Below the pieces are notes generated by a model. It saw only the letters and a list, made by a program, of their open reading frames with translations. It was not told the origin of the DNA and did no database searches. 64,000 bases of DNA from Roseibium litorale (GTDB taxonomy: Bacteria; Pseudomonadota; Alphaproteobacteria; Rhizobiales; Stappiaceae), in contig NZ_JACYXI010000009.1 of assembly GCF_014842915.1 (NCBI RefSeq), positions 1-64,000 on the forward strand. Direction: 5' to 3'. Below, one piece after another: positions 46,712 to 55,767 of the stretch. Position numbers and translations under genes: made by a program. Numbering within the stretch: position 1 is the stretch's first letter; each line of letters opens with the position of its first letter.

Positions 46712-47974
46712 TCAGTCTGCCACTTTGCGGAAGACGAGCGAGGCATTGGTGCCGCCAAATCCGAAGGAGTTGGACAGGGCCACATCGATGTTCATCTTCT
46801 TGGCCTTGTGCGGGACCAGATCGATCTTCGTTTCGACAGACGGTGTGTCGAGGTTGATCGTCGGAGGCGCAATGCCATCGCGAATCGCGAGAACCGAGAA
46901 GATCGCTTCCACGGCCCCGGCAGCGCCAAGCAGGTGGCCAATGCAGGACTTGGTGGAAGACATGGCAATCTTGCCGGCCGCATCGCCGACCAGACGCTCG
47001 ACAGCGCCCAGCTCGATCGTGTCGGCCATGGTCGAGGTCCCATGGGCGTTGATGTAATCCACATCCGCCGGGGAAATGCCGGCACGGGCCAGCGCCGCGC
47101 TCATGCAGCGGAACGCGCCATCGCCCTCAGGCGACGGAGCCGTGATGTGGAAGGCATCGCCAGACAGACCGTAGCCGATCACTTCGGCATAGATCTTCGC
47201 GCCGCGCGCCTTGGCGTGCTCGTATTCTTCCAGAACGACGACACCGGCGCCCTCACCCATGACGAAACCGTCACGGTCGGCGTCATAAGGGCGGGACGCC
47301 TTTTCCGGCGTATCATTGTAGCTGGTGGACAGCGCCTTGCAGGCGGCAAAGCCTGCGAGCGACAGACGGCACACCGGAGATTCGGTACCACCGGCCACCA
47401 TCACATCCGCATCGCCGAACGCGATCAGACGGGACGCATCGCCAATGGCGTGCGAGCCGGTCGAGCAGGCCGTGACCACAGCGTGGTTCGGGCCCTTGAG
47501 ACCATGACGGATGGACACATACCCGCCGGCAAGATTGATCAGGCGGCCGGGAATGAAGAAGGGGGAAATTCTGCGCGGCCCCTTGTCGGCCAGCGTGTGC
47601 GCGGCTTCCTCGATCCCCTGGAGACCACCGATACCGGACCCGATGAGAACACCGGCACGGATCTGCTGCTCGTAGGTTTCGGCCTTGAAGCCACTGTCTG
47701 AAAGGGCCTGATCGGCAGCGGCCACAGCATAGACGATGAACTCGTCCACCTTGCGCTGCTCTTTAGGCTCCATCCAGTCGTCGGGACTATAATGCCCTGC
47801 GACCGATGGATCGCGCGGGATCTGGCAAGCGATCTGGCACGCCAGATCATCTACCTGGAAATTGCTGACCTTGGAGGCCCCGCTCTTTCCTTCGAGAATG
47901 TTTTTCCAAGAGGTATCAACGTTTCCGCCAAGCGGAGACACCATACCCAGACCTGTGATGACAACTCGCCTCAT
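46712..47974 (-). CDS. fabF: 3-oxoacyl-ACP synthase II
   Basis: A 420-residue condensing enzyme elongating fatty acids (KAS II). The nucleophile is C170 in VVTACSTGSHAIG. The histidines are H311 in INAHGTST and H347 in SCIGHLLGAAGAVEA, and an FGFGGTNASLVF motif ends the protein. It begins MRRVVITGLGMVSPLG. It lies downstream of acpP and upstream of mltG in the fabD-fabG-acpP-fabF-mltG set. Confidence 0.97.
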   Translation of the reverse strand: MRRVVITGLGMVSPLGGNVDTSWKNILEGKSGASKVSNFQVDDLACQIACQIPRDPSVAGHYSPDDWMEPKEQRKVDEFIVYAVAAADQALSDSGFKAETYEQQIRAGVLIGSGIGGLQGIEEAAHTLADKGPRRISPFFIPGRLINLAGGYVSIRHGLKGPNHAVVTACSTGSHAIGDASRLIAFGDADVMVAGGTESPVCRLSLAGFAACKALSTSYNDTPEKASRPYDADRDGFVMGEGAGVVVLEEYEHAKARGAKIYAEVIGYGLSGDAFHITAPSPEGDGAFRCMSAALARAGISPADVDYINAHGTSTMADTIELGAVERLVGDAAGKIAMSSTKSCIGHLLGAAGAVEAIFSVLAIRDGIAPPTINLDTPSVETKIDLVPHKAKKMNIDVALSNSFGFGGTNASLVFRKVAD

Positions 47975-48052
47975 GCAACCCGCACTTGATTCCGGGCAGC
48001 CCGGTTCATTCGAAACCGGACTGCCCGCTGATCCAACCGTAGTGCCAGCGAA

Positions 48053-48289
48053 TTAGCCGGCGTTCTTTTCCAGGAACTTCACGGCATCGCCAACCGTCAG
48101 GATGGTTTCTGCTGCATCGTCCGGGATTTCCACGCCGAATTCTTCTTCGAACGCCATGACGAGTTCAACGGTGTCAAGGCTGTCTGCGCCCAGATCATCG
48201 ATGAAGGAGGCGTTGTCGGTTACCTTTTCAGCGTCCACACCGAGGTGCTCGATGACGATTTTCTTAACCCGATCAGCGATATCGCTCAT
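48053..48289 (-). CDS. acpP: Acyl carrier protein
   Basis: A 78-residue acidic four-helix carrier. The 4'-phosphopantetheine attachment site is S37 in [20 protein letters not shown]. The second of two in-frame ATGs (48289) is used: the usual alphaproteobacterial ACP starts [12 protein letters not shown], and AAGGA then sits about 9 bases away. The start at 48295 would add two residues. The 282-bp gap up to fabG should hold its own promoter, as ACP is needed in excess. Confidence 0.97.
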   Translation of the reverse strand: MSDIADRVKKIVIEHLGVDAEKVTDNASFIDDLGADSLDTVELVMAFEEEFGVEIPDDAAETILTVGDAVKFLEKNAG

Positions 48290-48521
48290 TTTCATACTTC
48301 CTTGAGTTTACTGTCTCTGCCGAGCTTCCGGTTCAAGCCGGATACGGCCGAAACCCGAATTTCAGTCTGCCAAACCTCAGGGGGACCACATTTCGGCAAT
48401 GCCGGGACCCCGTGATCCTGAAGACGTTCTGGACGGGTCAAATCTGAAAACCAGCCTGTCACCCTACCCCAGCGAACAATCGGCGGGTTGGTAACACACT
48501 TTACACACCTTGACCAGCCAG

Positions 48522-48547
48522 TCCGGAACGCGCTTGCGCGGTCCGGA
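48522..48547. terminator. Hairpin in the fabG-acpP gap
   Basis: TCCGGA-A-CGCGC-TT-GCGCG-G-TCCGGA: a near-perfect stem about 31 bp downstream of the fabG stop. The T-run (ATTTTTT) lies on the plus-strand side, which is the fabG-proximal side. Partial termination or processing between fabG and acpP is plausible. Confidence 0.5.
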
Positions 48548-48577
48548 ATTTTTTGCGCTGCAAATGAAAACAGCGTT

Positions 48578-49315
48578 TTAAATCATTGCCATACCGCCAT
48601 TGACGTGAATGGTCTGCCCGGTGACGTAGGCAGCCTCGTCACTGGCAAGGTAGACGGCGGCGGACGCGATTTCCGCAGCAGTGCCCAAACGGCCTGCCGG
48701 AACGCTGACCAGAATCGATTCCTTCTGCTTTTCGTTCAGGGCATCCGTCATCGCGGTTTCGATGAAACCGGGAGCAATCGTGTTCGCCGTGATATTGCGG
48801 CTGGCAACTTCACGCGCAAGCGACTTGTACATGCCGATCATGCCGGCCTTGGCCGCCGCGTAGTTCACCTGGCCTGGGTTGCCGGTCACGCCCACCACGG
48901 AGGTGATGCCGATGATGCGGCCAGCGCGGCGCTTCATCATGCCCTTGATCGCCGACCGGCAGATGCGGAAGTTGGAGGTCAGGTTGACCTCGATCACCTG
49001 CTCCCACTCTTCATCCTTCATGCGCATGAAGATGTTGTCGCGGGTGATACCGGCATTGTTGACCAGAATGTCCAGCTTGCCCATGGCTGCTTCCGCAGCC
49101 GGAACCAGGGCATCGACAGCTTCCCGGTCGGAGAGGTTTGCCGGGGTGACAAAAACGCGTTCGCCCAGATCATTGGCCAGCGCTTCCAGCTTTTCTGCAC
49201 GGGTGCCGGACAAGGCAACGGTTGCGCCCTGCGCATGCAGCGCGCGGGCGATGGCTTCGCCAATCCCGCCGGTCGCACCGGTCACAAGAGCGGCTTTGCC
49301 CTCAAGGTTGAACAT
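48578..49315 (-). CDS. fabG: 3-oxoacyl-ACP reductase
   Basis: A 245-residue SDR reductase that uses NADPH to reduce 3-oxoacyl-ACP. The nucleotide motif is VTGATGGIGEAIA, with NNAG at residues 86-89 (LVNNAGITRDNIFMRMK). The catalytic residues are S139, Y152 and K156 (ITSVVGVTGNPGQVNYAAAK). It ends YVTGQTIHVNGGMAMI, the classic FabG tail. It lies 45 bp after fabD. Confidence 0.97.
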   Translation of the reverse strand: MFNLEGKAALVTGATGGIGEAIARALHAQGATVALSGTRAEKLEALANDLGERVFVTPANLSDREAVDALVPAAEAAMGKLDILVNNAGITRDNIFMRMKDEEWEQVIEVNLTSNFRICRSAIKGMMKRRAGRIIGITSVVGVTGNPGQVNYAAAKAGMIGMYKSLAREVASRNITANTIAPGFIETAMTDALNEKQKESILVSVPAGRLGTAAEIASAAVYLASDEAAYVTGQTIHVNGGMAMI

Positions 49316-49360
49316 GTCGGTTTCCTTCCTGTGAATTTCACTCGATGGCTGAAGCCGGCC

Positions 49361-50305
49361 TTAGCCGTTCAGCTTGGCGATCAGGGCGTCGATATCGTCC
49401 GGCGTGTTGATGGCCTGGCCCGCAGCACCATCGGCGATGCGCTTGACCATGCCGCTCAGAACCTTGCCTGCGCCGATTTCGACAAAGGTGGTGACGCCCT
49501 CTCCGGCCAGCCAGGAGATGGATTCGCGCCAGCGGACGGTGCCCGTGACCTGCTCGACCAGGCGGCGGCGGATTTCATCCGGGTCCGTGATGGGAGCAGC
49601 CAGCACATTGGCAACCAGCGGCACTTTCGGCGCGCGGATCTCGGCACCAGCCAAGGCTTCCGCCATCGCATCAGCCGCGGGCTGCATCAGGGCACAATGG
49701 AACGGTGCGCTGACCGGCAGCATGACAGCCCGGCGGGCGCCCTTGCCCTTGGCAACTTCAATCGCGCGCTCGACAGCGGCCAGATGGCCGGAAACAACGA
49801 CCTGGCCCGGCGCGTTGTCATTTGCAGCCTGACAGACTTCGCCTTGAGCTGCCTCTTCGGCAATCGCCTGAGCGGCTTCAAAGTCGAGCCCCAGGAGAGC
49901 CGCCATGGCACCCTGCCCGACCGGCACGGCATTCTGCATGGCATCGCCGCGCACGCGCAGGAGGCGGGCAGCCGTTGCGATGTCCAGGGAACCGGCAGCA
50001 GCCAGAGCGGAGTATTCGCCGAGAGAATGGCCAGCCACGAAGGAAACGCTCTTGGCCAAATCCAGGCCCTTGGCTTCCAGAACCCGCATGGTGGCAAGGC
50101 TAACGGCCATCAGCGCCGGCTGGGCGTTGGCGGTCAAGGTCAGATCCGTATCCGGTCCATTCCACATGACATCGGACAGCTTCTGGCCGAGTGCCTCATC
50201 GACTTCCTCAAACACTGCGCGGGCTTCCGCGTAGGTGTCTGCGAGAACCTTGCCCATGCCCACAGCCTGGCTGCCCTGACCGGGGAATGTGAATGCGATG
50301 CTCAT
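49361..50305 (-). CDS. fabD: Malonyl-CoA:ACP transacylase
   Basis: A 314-residue transacylase loading malonyl groups onto ACP. FTFPGQGSQAVGMGK opens the protein, S94 lies in GHSLGEYSALAAAG, and the histidine falls in SAPFHCALM near residue 200. The start at 50305 has GGAGGG upstream. First gene of the fabD-fabG-acpP-fabF-mltG-yicC-gmk block; a candidate promoter lies about 200 bp upstream. Confidence 0.96.
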   Translation of the reverse strand: MSIAFTFPGQGSQAVGMGKVLADTYAEARAVFEEVDEALGQKLSDVMWNGPDTDLTLTANAQPALMAVSLATMRVLEAKGLDLAKSVSFVAGHSLGEYSALAAAGSLDIATAARLLRVRGDAMQNAVPVGQGAMAALLGLDFEAAQAIAEEAAQGEVCQAANDNAPGQVVVSGHLAAVERAIEVAKGKGARRAVMLPVSAPFHCALMQPAADAMAEALAGAEIRAPKVPLVANVLAAPITDPDEIRRRLVEQVTGTVRWRESISWLAGEGVTTFVEIGAGKVLSGMVKRIADGAAGQAINTPDDIDALIAKLNG

Positions 50306-50504
50306 GCGGGACGTCCCTCCGTCACCTGTTGATCTTGTCTTTCTTATCCGCAGGCAGACCATTTGTCTCTGCCTCCGGTTGCCAGCATCAGGCGGGATCG
50401 TTGCCTGCCGGTTGCCGGGATGTATGCGCCCGGCGCGGCATTTCAAAGCCTTCCGGTAAAAAACGCAACCGGAACCACCAATACCGGCAACGTCTGGGCG
50501 CGAG

Positions 50505-50534
50505 CCTATGGGACAGAGCAAGCTACCCTGTCAA
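50505..50534 (-). promoter_or_regulatory. Candidate promoter of the fab block
   Basis: On the minus strand a consensus TTGACA (50534-50529) is followed after 18 nt by CATAGG (50510-50505, weak -10). This would give a leader of about 195 nt before fabD. A second TTGACC lies just upstream. Confidence 0.4.
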
Positions 50535-50752
50535 GCCTGCCCCATTGGTCAATATACGGATTACCTGTGCGCCAGAGAGACGTTTCGCTGTGATTTGCCC
50601 TCTCTAAAGACCAGATTCCCCCAGCATGGACAAATGTAAGACACCCAACTAGCCTCCATATGAAATGTCGTGTGTAGGCTCCAGCCCGGCTTTCGAACGG
50701 CGCAACCGTACTTGGCCAGCGCACTTTTCCCGGGCATCCGGGCCAATTCACC

Positions 50753-50780
50753 TTGCAATCGGCCAGAGATCGTCTATACA
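50753..50780 (+). promoter_or_regulatory. Candidate promoter of rpsF-rpsR-rplI
   Basis: TTGCAA (50753-50758), 16-nt spacer, TATACA (50775-50780). Predicted transcription start is near 50787, giving a leader of about 170 nt before rpsF. It sits between the divergent fabD and rpsF genes. Confidence 0.55.
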
Positions 50781-50786
50781 GCCGCT

Positions 50787-50956
50787 CTCATCTGGGAACT
50801 TGGCCGGGGGCTGAACGGAAGGGTGCTTAGGCACCAGGGCGGTAAAAAACCCGACTTCCCGTGTCTCCGCTCTCGTTTAGAATTCTCGTACCTTTCCGGG
50901 GTCACGAGGAGGCTTTGCGCCAGTTCCCGTTGTGAAAACAAGGAAAGGCTATATCC
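50787..50956 (+). promoter_or_regulatory. Structured 5' leader of rpsF
   Basis: The roughly 170-nt leader contains a GGTGC-TTAG-GCACC hairpin, a flanking GGAAG/CTTCC pair (around 50818 and 50852), and a CCGGGG/GAGGAG-rich stretch before the ribosome-binding site. S6 and S18 autoregulation through an mRNA leader motif is known in many bacteria; whether that motif is present here was not established. Confidence 0.35.
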
Positions 50957-51421
50957 ATGCCTCTTTATGAGCATGTGTTCCTGGCGCGCCAGGACATCTC
51001 GACCCAGCAGGTCGAAGCTCTTGTCGAACAGTACAAGGGTCTCATCGAAGCTGAAGGCGGTTCGGTCGGTAAGGTCGAAAACTGGGGCCTGCGCTCCCTC
51101 GCCTACCGCGTGAAGAAGAACCGCAAGGCTCACTACATCCTGATGAACATCAACGCTCCGCATCCGGCAGTTGCCGAAATGGAACGTCAGATGGGCCTCA
51201 GCGAAGACATCCTGCGCTTCATGACCTTCAAGGTCGAAGAGCATGATGAAGAGCCGTCTGCAATGATGCAGAAGCGTGACCGTGACGACCGCCGTGGCGG
51301 TGAGCGCGGTGGCGATCGTGGCGGCCGCTTCGGCGGTGGCGATCGTGGTGACCGCGCACCGCGCGGTGACCGGGGCGGCGACCGGGGCGACCGCGCTCCG
51401 CGCCGGGCAGAAGCGGAGTAA
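50957..51421 (+). CDS. rpsF: 30S ribosomal protein S6 with Gly/Arg/Asp-rich tail
   Basis: A 154-residue S6. The conserved fold is residues 1-95 ([20 protein letters not shown], then [20 protein letters not shown]). A low-complexity C-terminal extension follows (about 105-154), built from repeats of GGDRG, GDRAPR and RGGDRG types and ending RAEAE. S6 binds 16S rRNA with S18, encoded 6 bp downstream. The tail is longer than in E. coli; alphaproteobacterial S6 proteins often carry such tails. AAGGAAAGG precedes the start. Confidence 0.95.
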   Translation: MPLYEHVFLARQDISTQQVEALVEQYKGLIEAEGGSVGKVENWGLRSLAYRVKKNRKAHYILMNINAPHPAVAEMERQMGLSEDILRFMTFKVEEHDEEPSAMMQKRDRDDRRGGERGGDRGGRFGGGDRGDRAPRGDRGGDRGDRAPRRAEAE

Positions 51422-51427
51422 GAGACC

Positions 51428-51676
51428 ATGGTTGATATCGCACAGATCCCGAGCCGTCGTCCGTTCTTCCGCCGCCGGAAGACCTGCCCGTTCTCCGGCG
51501 CGAACGCACCGAAGATCGATTACAAGGACATCCGTCTCCTGCAGCGCTACATCTCCGAGCGCGGCAAGATCGTTCCGAGCCGCATCACTGCGGTTTCCGC
51601 GAAGAAGCAGCGTGAACTGGCCCGTGCGATCAAGCGCGCCCGCCTGCTCGGCCTGCTGCCGTTCGTCATCAGCTAA
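51428..51676 (+). CDS. rpsR: 30S ribosomal protein S18
   Basis: An 82-residue basic protein, the 16S rRNA-binding partner of S6. Typical text: [40 protein letters not shown] and a C-terminal [17 protein letters not shown]. It starts 6 bp after rpsF, with TAAGAGACC upstream, so they are one transcript. Confidence 0.97.
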   Translation: MVDIAQIPSRRPFFRRRKTCPFSGANAPKIDYKDIRLLQRYISERGKIVPSRITAVSAKKQRELARAIKRARLLGLLPFVIS

Positions 51677-51811
51677 GCCGTAACCGGTTTAGTTTCAGCC
51701 CGGGGCACGCCCCGGGCTCCCGGATTGGGGCCGGCCGGATCCAAGTGATCGGCCTCTAACCGCCACTCCCCGGAAAACCGGGCGGCGGGACAGACCGCAG
51801 GAGTTATTCCC

Positions 51812-52378
51812 ATGCAAGTTATCCTTCTCGAGCGTATCGCCAAGCTCGGCCAGATGGGCGACACCGTCCGCGTCCGCGACGGCTTTGCCCGTAACTTCCT
51901 TCTGCCGCAGGGCAAGGCGCTGCGCGCCAACAAGGCAAACCTGGCCAAGTTCGAAGCTGAACGCGCTCAGCTCGAAGCCCGCAACCTGGAACGCCGCCAG
52001 GAAGCTGAAGCTGTTGCCGCCAAGATGGATGGTCAGAGCCTGACCGTTATCCGTTCTGCTGGTGAAACCGGCCAGCTCTACGGCTCCGTTGCGACCCGTG
52101 ACATCGCTGACGGCCTGACCGCAGCTGGCTTCACCATCGTCCGCAGCCAGGTTGACCTGCGCACCCCGATCAAGACCATTGGTCTGCATTCGGTTGCCAT
52201 CTCCCTGCACCCGGAAGTCGAAGTGACCGTGACCGTCAACGTCGCGCGCTCCGAAGACGAAGCTGCCCGCCAGGCAGCCGGTGAAGACCTCACCGCTCCG
52301 GAACAGGACATCTTCGAATTCGAAGCCGATGAAGAAGAAGGCGAAGAAACCGAAGCTCAGGAAGAAACCGAAGAGTAA
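51812..52378 (+). CDS. rplI: 50S ribosomal protein L9
   Basis: A 188-residue L9. The N-terminal domain (1-50) contains [20 protein letters not shown] and [17 protein letters not shown], the long connecting helix lies around 45-80, and the C-terminal domain spans about 80-145. A very acidic tail (about 155-188) rich in Glu follows, which is longer than in E. coli but common in alphaproteobacteria. A GCAGGAG ribosome-binding site precedes it. It lies 135 bp after rpsR and ends at a terminator. Confidence 0.96.
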   Translation: MQVILLERIAKLGQMGDTVRVRDGFARNFLLPQGKALRANKANLAKFEAERAQLEARNLERRQEAEAVAAKMDGQSLTVIRSAGETGQLYGSVATRDIADGLTAAGFTIVRSQVDLRTPIKTIGLHSVAISLHPEVEVTVTVNVARSEDEAARQAAGEDLTAPEQDIFEFEADEEEGEETEAQEETEE

Positions 52379-52880
52379 GCCTCTTCCGGGTCCTTCCCGC
52401 TTTCTGAAAACGGCGTCCCTCGGGGCGCCGTTTTTGTTTGTACCGGGTCATTCTTCTGACCGGCAGGCCCCGTTCCGCCCCCCGGCTCTGACATGATGAG
52501 CAAGGGCGCGACGGAAACAGGCTCCCCTGCCCGCTTACCGGCCCTTGCGGACCCCGCCTCGCCATTTTCCTGAAATTCAAGTCTTGACCGGTGGTTTTCC
52601 GGCTTACTTGTTCAATAAGCCGCAGAGGTGGTTTTTTCACGCCTTCGGTGCCAGGCAGCCGTCCTTGGCAAAAAATGAATGCATTAATTTTCATTAACTT
52701 TTTCAAGCCCTAAGAGAGGGGCCCGTGTGAGTCCGTTTCCGCCTTCTGCGTCAAGCTCTTGCTGCTTTTTTTCCCTATGAATCCCTGTCGCTGGGGGAAT
52801 CGATGATAGCTTTATTGTTTCCTTGAAGACGGGCCACGGATGAGACTAGACCATCTGGCAAGCGGACAACGGGGGTCTCC
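52379..52880. other. 502-bp gap between rplI and dnaB
   Basis: It contains the rplI terminator (52407-52437) and, further on, AT-rich segments near 52590-52700 and 52790 that may hold the dnaB promoter. No supported gene, repeat or RNA is seen. Confidence 0.5.
52407..52437 (+). terminator. Rho-independent terminator of rplI
   Basis: AAAACGGCGTCC, a short loop, then GGGGCGCCG and TTTTTGTTT. The stem has one G-U type position and sits 29 bp after rplI. Confidence 0.8.
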
Positions 52881-54365
52881 ATGAAAGGCAAACTGCAGTC
52901 AGTCGAAACAGAAGAAGCAGCACTTCGTCTGGCACCACATAATGCAGAAGCCGAGCGTCAGCTCCTCGGTGCGATTCTGGTCAACAATGAAACCTACTAC
53001 CGGGTCTCCGACTTTCTGGAGCCCCATCATTTCTTCGTGCCTCAGCACCAGGAGATCTATGAGAAGGTTGGCCAGCTGATACGGGCGGGCAAGACCGCTT
53101 CTCCGATCACCCTCAAGACCTTTTATCCGGCAGATGCCAAGATCGCGGATCTGAGCGCGACGCAGTTCCTTCTGCGTCTTGCCGCCGATGCCGCCTCGAT
53201 CATCAACGCGGAAGACTATGGCCGGACCATCTATGACCTCGCCATCCGCCGGAATCTGATCCGGATCGGCGAGGACATGGTCAACATCGCCTATGACGCG
53301 CCGATCGACGTGCCCCCGGCCCAGCAGATCGACGATGCGGAACGGCGCTTGTTCGAACTGGCGGAGACAGGCAAGCGTGAAGGCGGCTTCGTCAGCTTCG
53401 GCGACGCGCTGACCCAGACCATCGAAATGGCCCATGCCGCCTGGAACCGTGAAGGCGCCCTCTCGGGCATTTCTTCAGGGCTCCGGGATCTGGACCGGCT
53501 GATGGGCGGTCTGCAGCATTCGGATTTGATCGTTCTGGCCGGACGTCCTGCCATGGGCAAGACCTCGCTGGTGACCAACATCGCCTATAATGTGGCCGAG
53601 GCCTATATGGCGGAAGAGCAGCCGGACGGCAGCCTGAAGACGAAGAATGGCGGCGTGGTCGGCTTCTTCTCTCTCGAAATGTCCGCTGAGCAGCTCGCCA
53701 CCCGTATCATTTCCGAGCAGGCGGAAATCTCCTCCTCCAAGATCCGCCGCGGCGACATCACGGAGCAGGAATTCGAGCGTCTTGCCGCAGCCGCCCAGCA
53801 CATGCAGACCGTGCCGCTGCACGTCGACCAGACCGGTGGTATCTCCATCGCGTCCCTGGTGGCCCGTGCCCGCCGTCTAAAGCGCCAGCGCGGCCTCGAC
53901 CTGATCATCGTCGACTATATTCAGCTGCTGTCCGGCTCTTCCAAGAACAGCGGCAACCGCGTGCAGGAAATCACCGAAATCACCACGGGCCTGAAGGCGC
54001 TGGCGAAGGAACTCAACGTTCCGGTCATCGCGCTTTCACAGCTCTCCCGTCAGGTGGAATCGCGCGATGACAAGCGCCCGCAGCTTTCTGACCTTCGTGA
54101 GTCGGGTTCGATCGAGCAGGACGCCGACGTGGTGATGTTCGTCTACCGTGACGAATATTACCTCTCCAAGACCGAGCCGGAAGAAGGCACGCCGGAACAT
54201 GAAGTCTGGCGCGACAAGCTGGAACGCGTGAAGGGCAAGGCGGAAGTCATCATCGCCAAGCAGCGTCACGGCCCCACCGGCACGGTCAACCTGCACTTCG
54301 AAGGCCAGTACACCCGCTTCTCGGATCTGGCCCAGGACGAATACATGCCAGAGCGTCACGAGTGA
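52881..54365 (+). CDS. dnaB: Replicative DNA helicase
   Basis: A 494-residue hexameric helicase. The N-terminal primase-interaction domain (about 15-120) begins LRLAPHNAEAERQLLGAILV. The RecA-like ATPase domain is about 190-475, with Walker A AGRPAMGKTSL (residues 220-230), and VVGFFSLEMSAEQLATR. Walker B is LDLIIVDYIQLLSG, and ELNVPVIALSQLSRQVESRD and LRESGSIEQDADVVMFVYRD are later motifs. No intein is present. Start: MKGKLQS, 9 bases after GGGGG. Confidence 0.96.
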   Translation: MKGKLQSVETEEAALRLAPHNAEAERQLLGAILVNNETYYRVSDFLEPHHFFVPQHQEIYEKVGQLIRAGKTASPITLKTFYPADAKIADLSATQFLLRLAADAASIINAEDYGRTIYDLAIRRNLIRIGEDMVNIAYDAPIDVPPAQQIDDAERRLFELAETGKREGGFVSFGDALTQTIEMAHAAWNREGALSGISSGLRDLDRLMGGLQHSDLIVLAGRPAMGKTSLVTNIAYNVAEAYMAEEQPDGSLKTKNGGVVGFFSLEMSAEQLATRIISEQAEISSSKIRRGDITEQEFERLAAAAQHMQTVPLHVDQTGGISIASLVARARRLKRQRGLDLIIVDYIQLLSGSSKNSGNRVQEITEITTGLKALAKELNVPVIALSQLSRQVESRDDKRPQLSDLRESGSIEQDADVVMFVYRDEYYLSKTEPEEGTPEHEVWRDKLERVKGKAEVIIAKQRHGPTGTVNLHFEGQYTRFSDLAQDEYMPERHE

Positions 54366-54528
54366 TCTGAAATACCCTGTCTGCGGCCGCAAAAGGCTGA
54401 GGTGTGGCTGCCATGCGACGGCTGCATAGCTAAGCCGGGATGCTGCCGCTATCCTGCCGATAGTCGGCGTTTGCGAACGCCGATTCGCCTCTTGGGCATT
54501 TCCCTATCGACAGGCAGAAGGCTTTCCC

Positions 54529-55731
54529 GTGACCGTACCCGTTTCTTCTCCGGAACCTCAGGGGGCCGATCAGGCTCCGGAAGACCTGTGCGGCGGCAGG
54601 CTGACCATTGACCGGGATGCGATTGCAGCCAACTGGGCCTATCTGGGCGGACGGCTGACGGCTGGCACGGAATGCGCGGCTACCATCAAGGCGGATGCCT
54701 ACGGCACGGGTGCGGCAGGCACGGCAAAACGTCTGGCGGAGGCGGGCTGCAAGACCTTCTTCGTTGCCCTACCCGCGGAGGGTGTCGAGGTCCGCAAGGT
54801 TCTTCCTGATGCGGTGATCTATATTCTCGGCGGATTGTTTCCGGGCTGCGCAGAGACTTATGCGAGCGCAAACCTGCGTCCCATGATCGGATCGGCACCG
54901 GAGCTGGCGGAATGGTCAGCGTTCTGCAAAGCCCATGGGCAGGCGCTCGAGACAGGCCTTCATGTGGATACGGGCATGAACCGGCTCGGGTTCCGCCCGG
55001 ATGAGTTCTCAAGCCTCCTGCGCGACCGGGACCTGACCGGTCCCATCACTGCCTCCCTCCTCATCACCCACCTTGCCTGCGGCTCCGATCCGGATCACCC
55101 GGCCAACCGGCGGCAGCTGGAGATCTTCCGGGGCGCGACCGATCCGTTCAAACACATACCGCGCTCCATGGCCAATTCCGCCGGCGTGTTCCTCGGGCCG
55201 GAGTATCACTTCGACCTCGCCCGCCCCGGCATTTCGCTCTATGGCGGCAAGGCCATAGACACGCAGCCGAACCCGATGCGCCCGGTCGCGATGATCGAAG
55301 CGCGGGTGATGCAGGTGCGTACGGTTCCTTCCGGCGAAACCGTCGGCTACGGCTGCACGGAAACCGCCAAGGAGCGCCCCCGCCGTGTCGCGATGGTGGC
55401 TGCGGGCTATGCGGACGGCCTGCACCGGCGCGCCAGCTCATCTGACGAGCGTCCCGGCGGCTTTGCCTGGGCGTCTGGCCACCGCCTGCCGCTGATCGGG
55501 CGGATTTCCATGGACATGCTCGCCCTCGACATCACAAACACCCCCGAAGGCCTGATTGAGCGTGGCTCGTTTGTGGAAATGCTCGGTCCCAATGTTGCGG
55601 CCTCGGACCTGGCAGCCTATGCCGAGACCATCGATTACGAGTATCTGACAGGGCTCGGGCGGCGCTATCACCGACGCTACCAGGCCTTGCCGGATGCAGA
55701 CCCTGCGGCACATGCCGCAGTCCTTGCCTGA
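54529..55731 (+). CDS. alr: Alanine racemase
   Basis: A 400-residue PLP-dependent racemase providing D-alanine for peptidoglycan. The lysine that binds PLP is K54 in ATIKADAYGTGA, in the TIM-barrel domain (about 25-260). The second catalytic residue is likely the Tyr in VGYGCTETAKE near residue 267, in the C-terminal beta domain. GRISMDMLALDI near residue 325 is conserved. It starts at GTG 54529. Placement between dnaB and radA is common in alphaproteobacteria. Confidence 0.93.
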   Translation: MTVPVSSPEPQGADQAPEDLCGGRLTIDRDAIAANWAYLGGRLTAGTECAATIKADAYGTGAAGTAKRLAEAGCKTFFVALPAEGVEVRKVLPDAVIYILGGLFPGCAETYASANLRPMIGSAPELAEWSAFCKAHGQALETGLHVDTGMNRLGFRPDEFSSLLRDRDLTGPITASLLITHLACGSDPDHPANRRQLEIFRGATDPFKHIPRSMANSAGVFLGPEYHFDLARPGISLYGGKAIDTQPNPMRPVAMIEARVMQVRTVPSGETVGYGCTETAKERPRRVAMVAAGYADGLHRRASSSDERPGGFAWASGHRLPLIGRISMDMLALDITNTPEGLIERGSFVEMLGPNVAASDLAAYAETIDYEYLTGLGRRYHRRYQALPDADPAAHAAVLA

Positions 55732-55767
55732 CCTCACTTACGTCTGACACGACCGGAGCCCGCCGAC

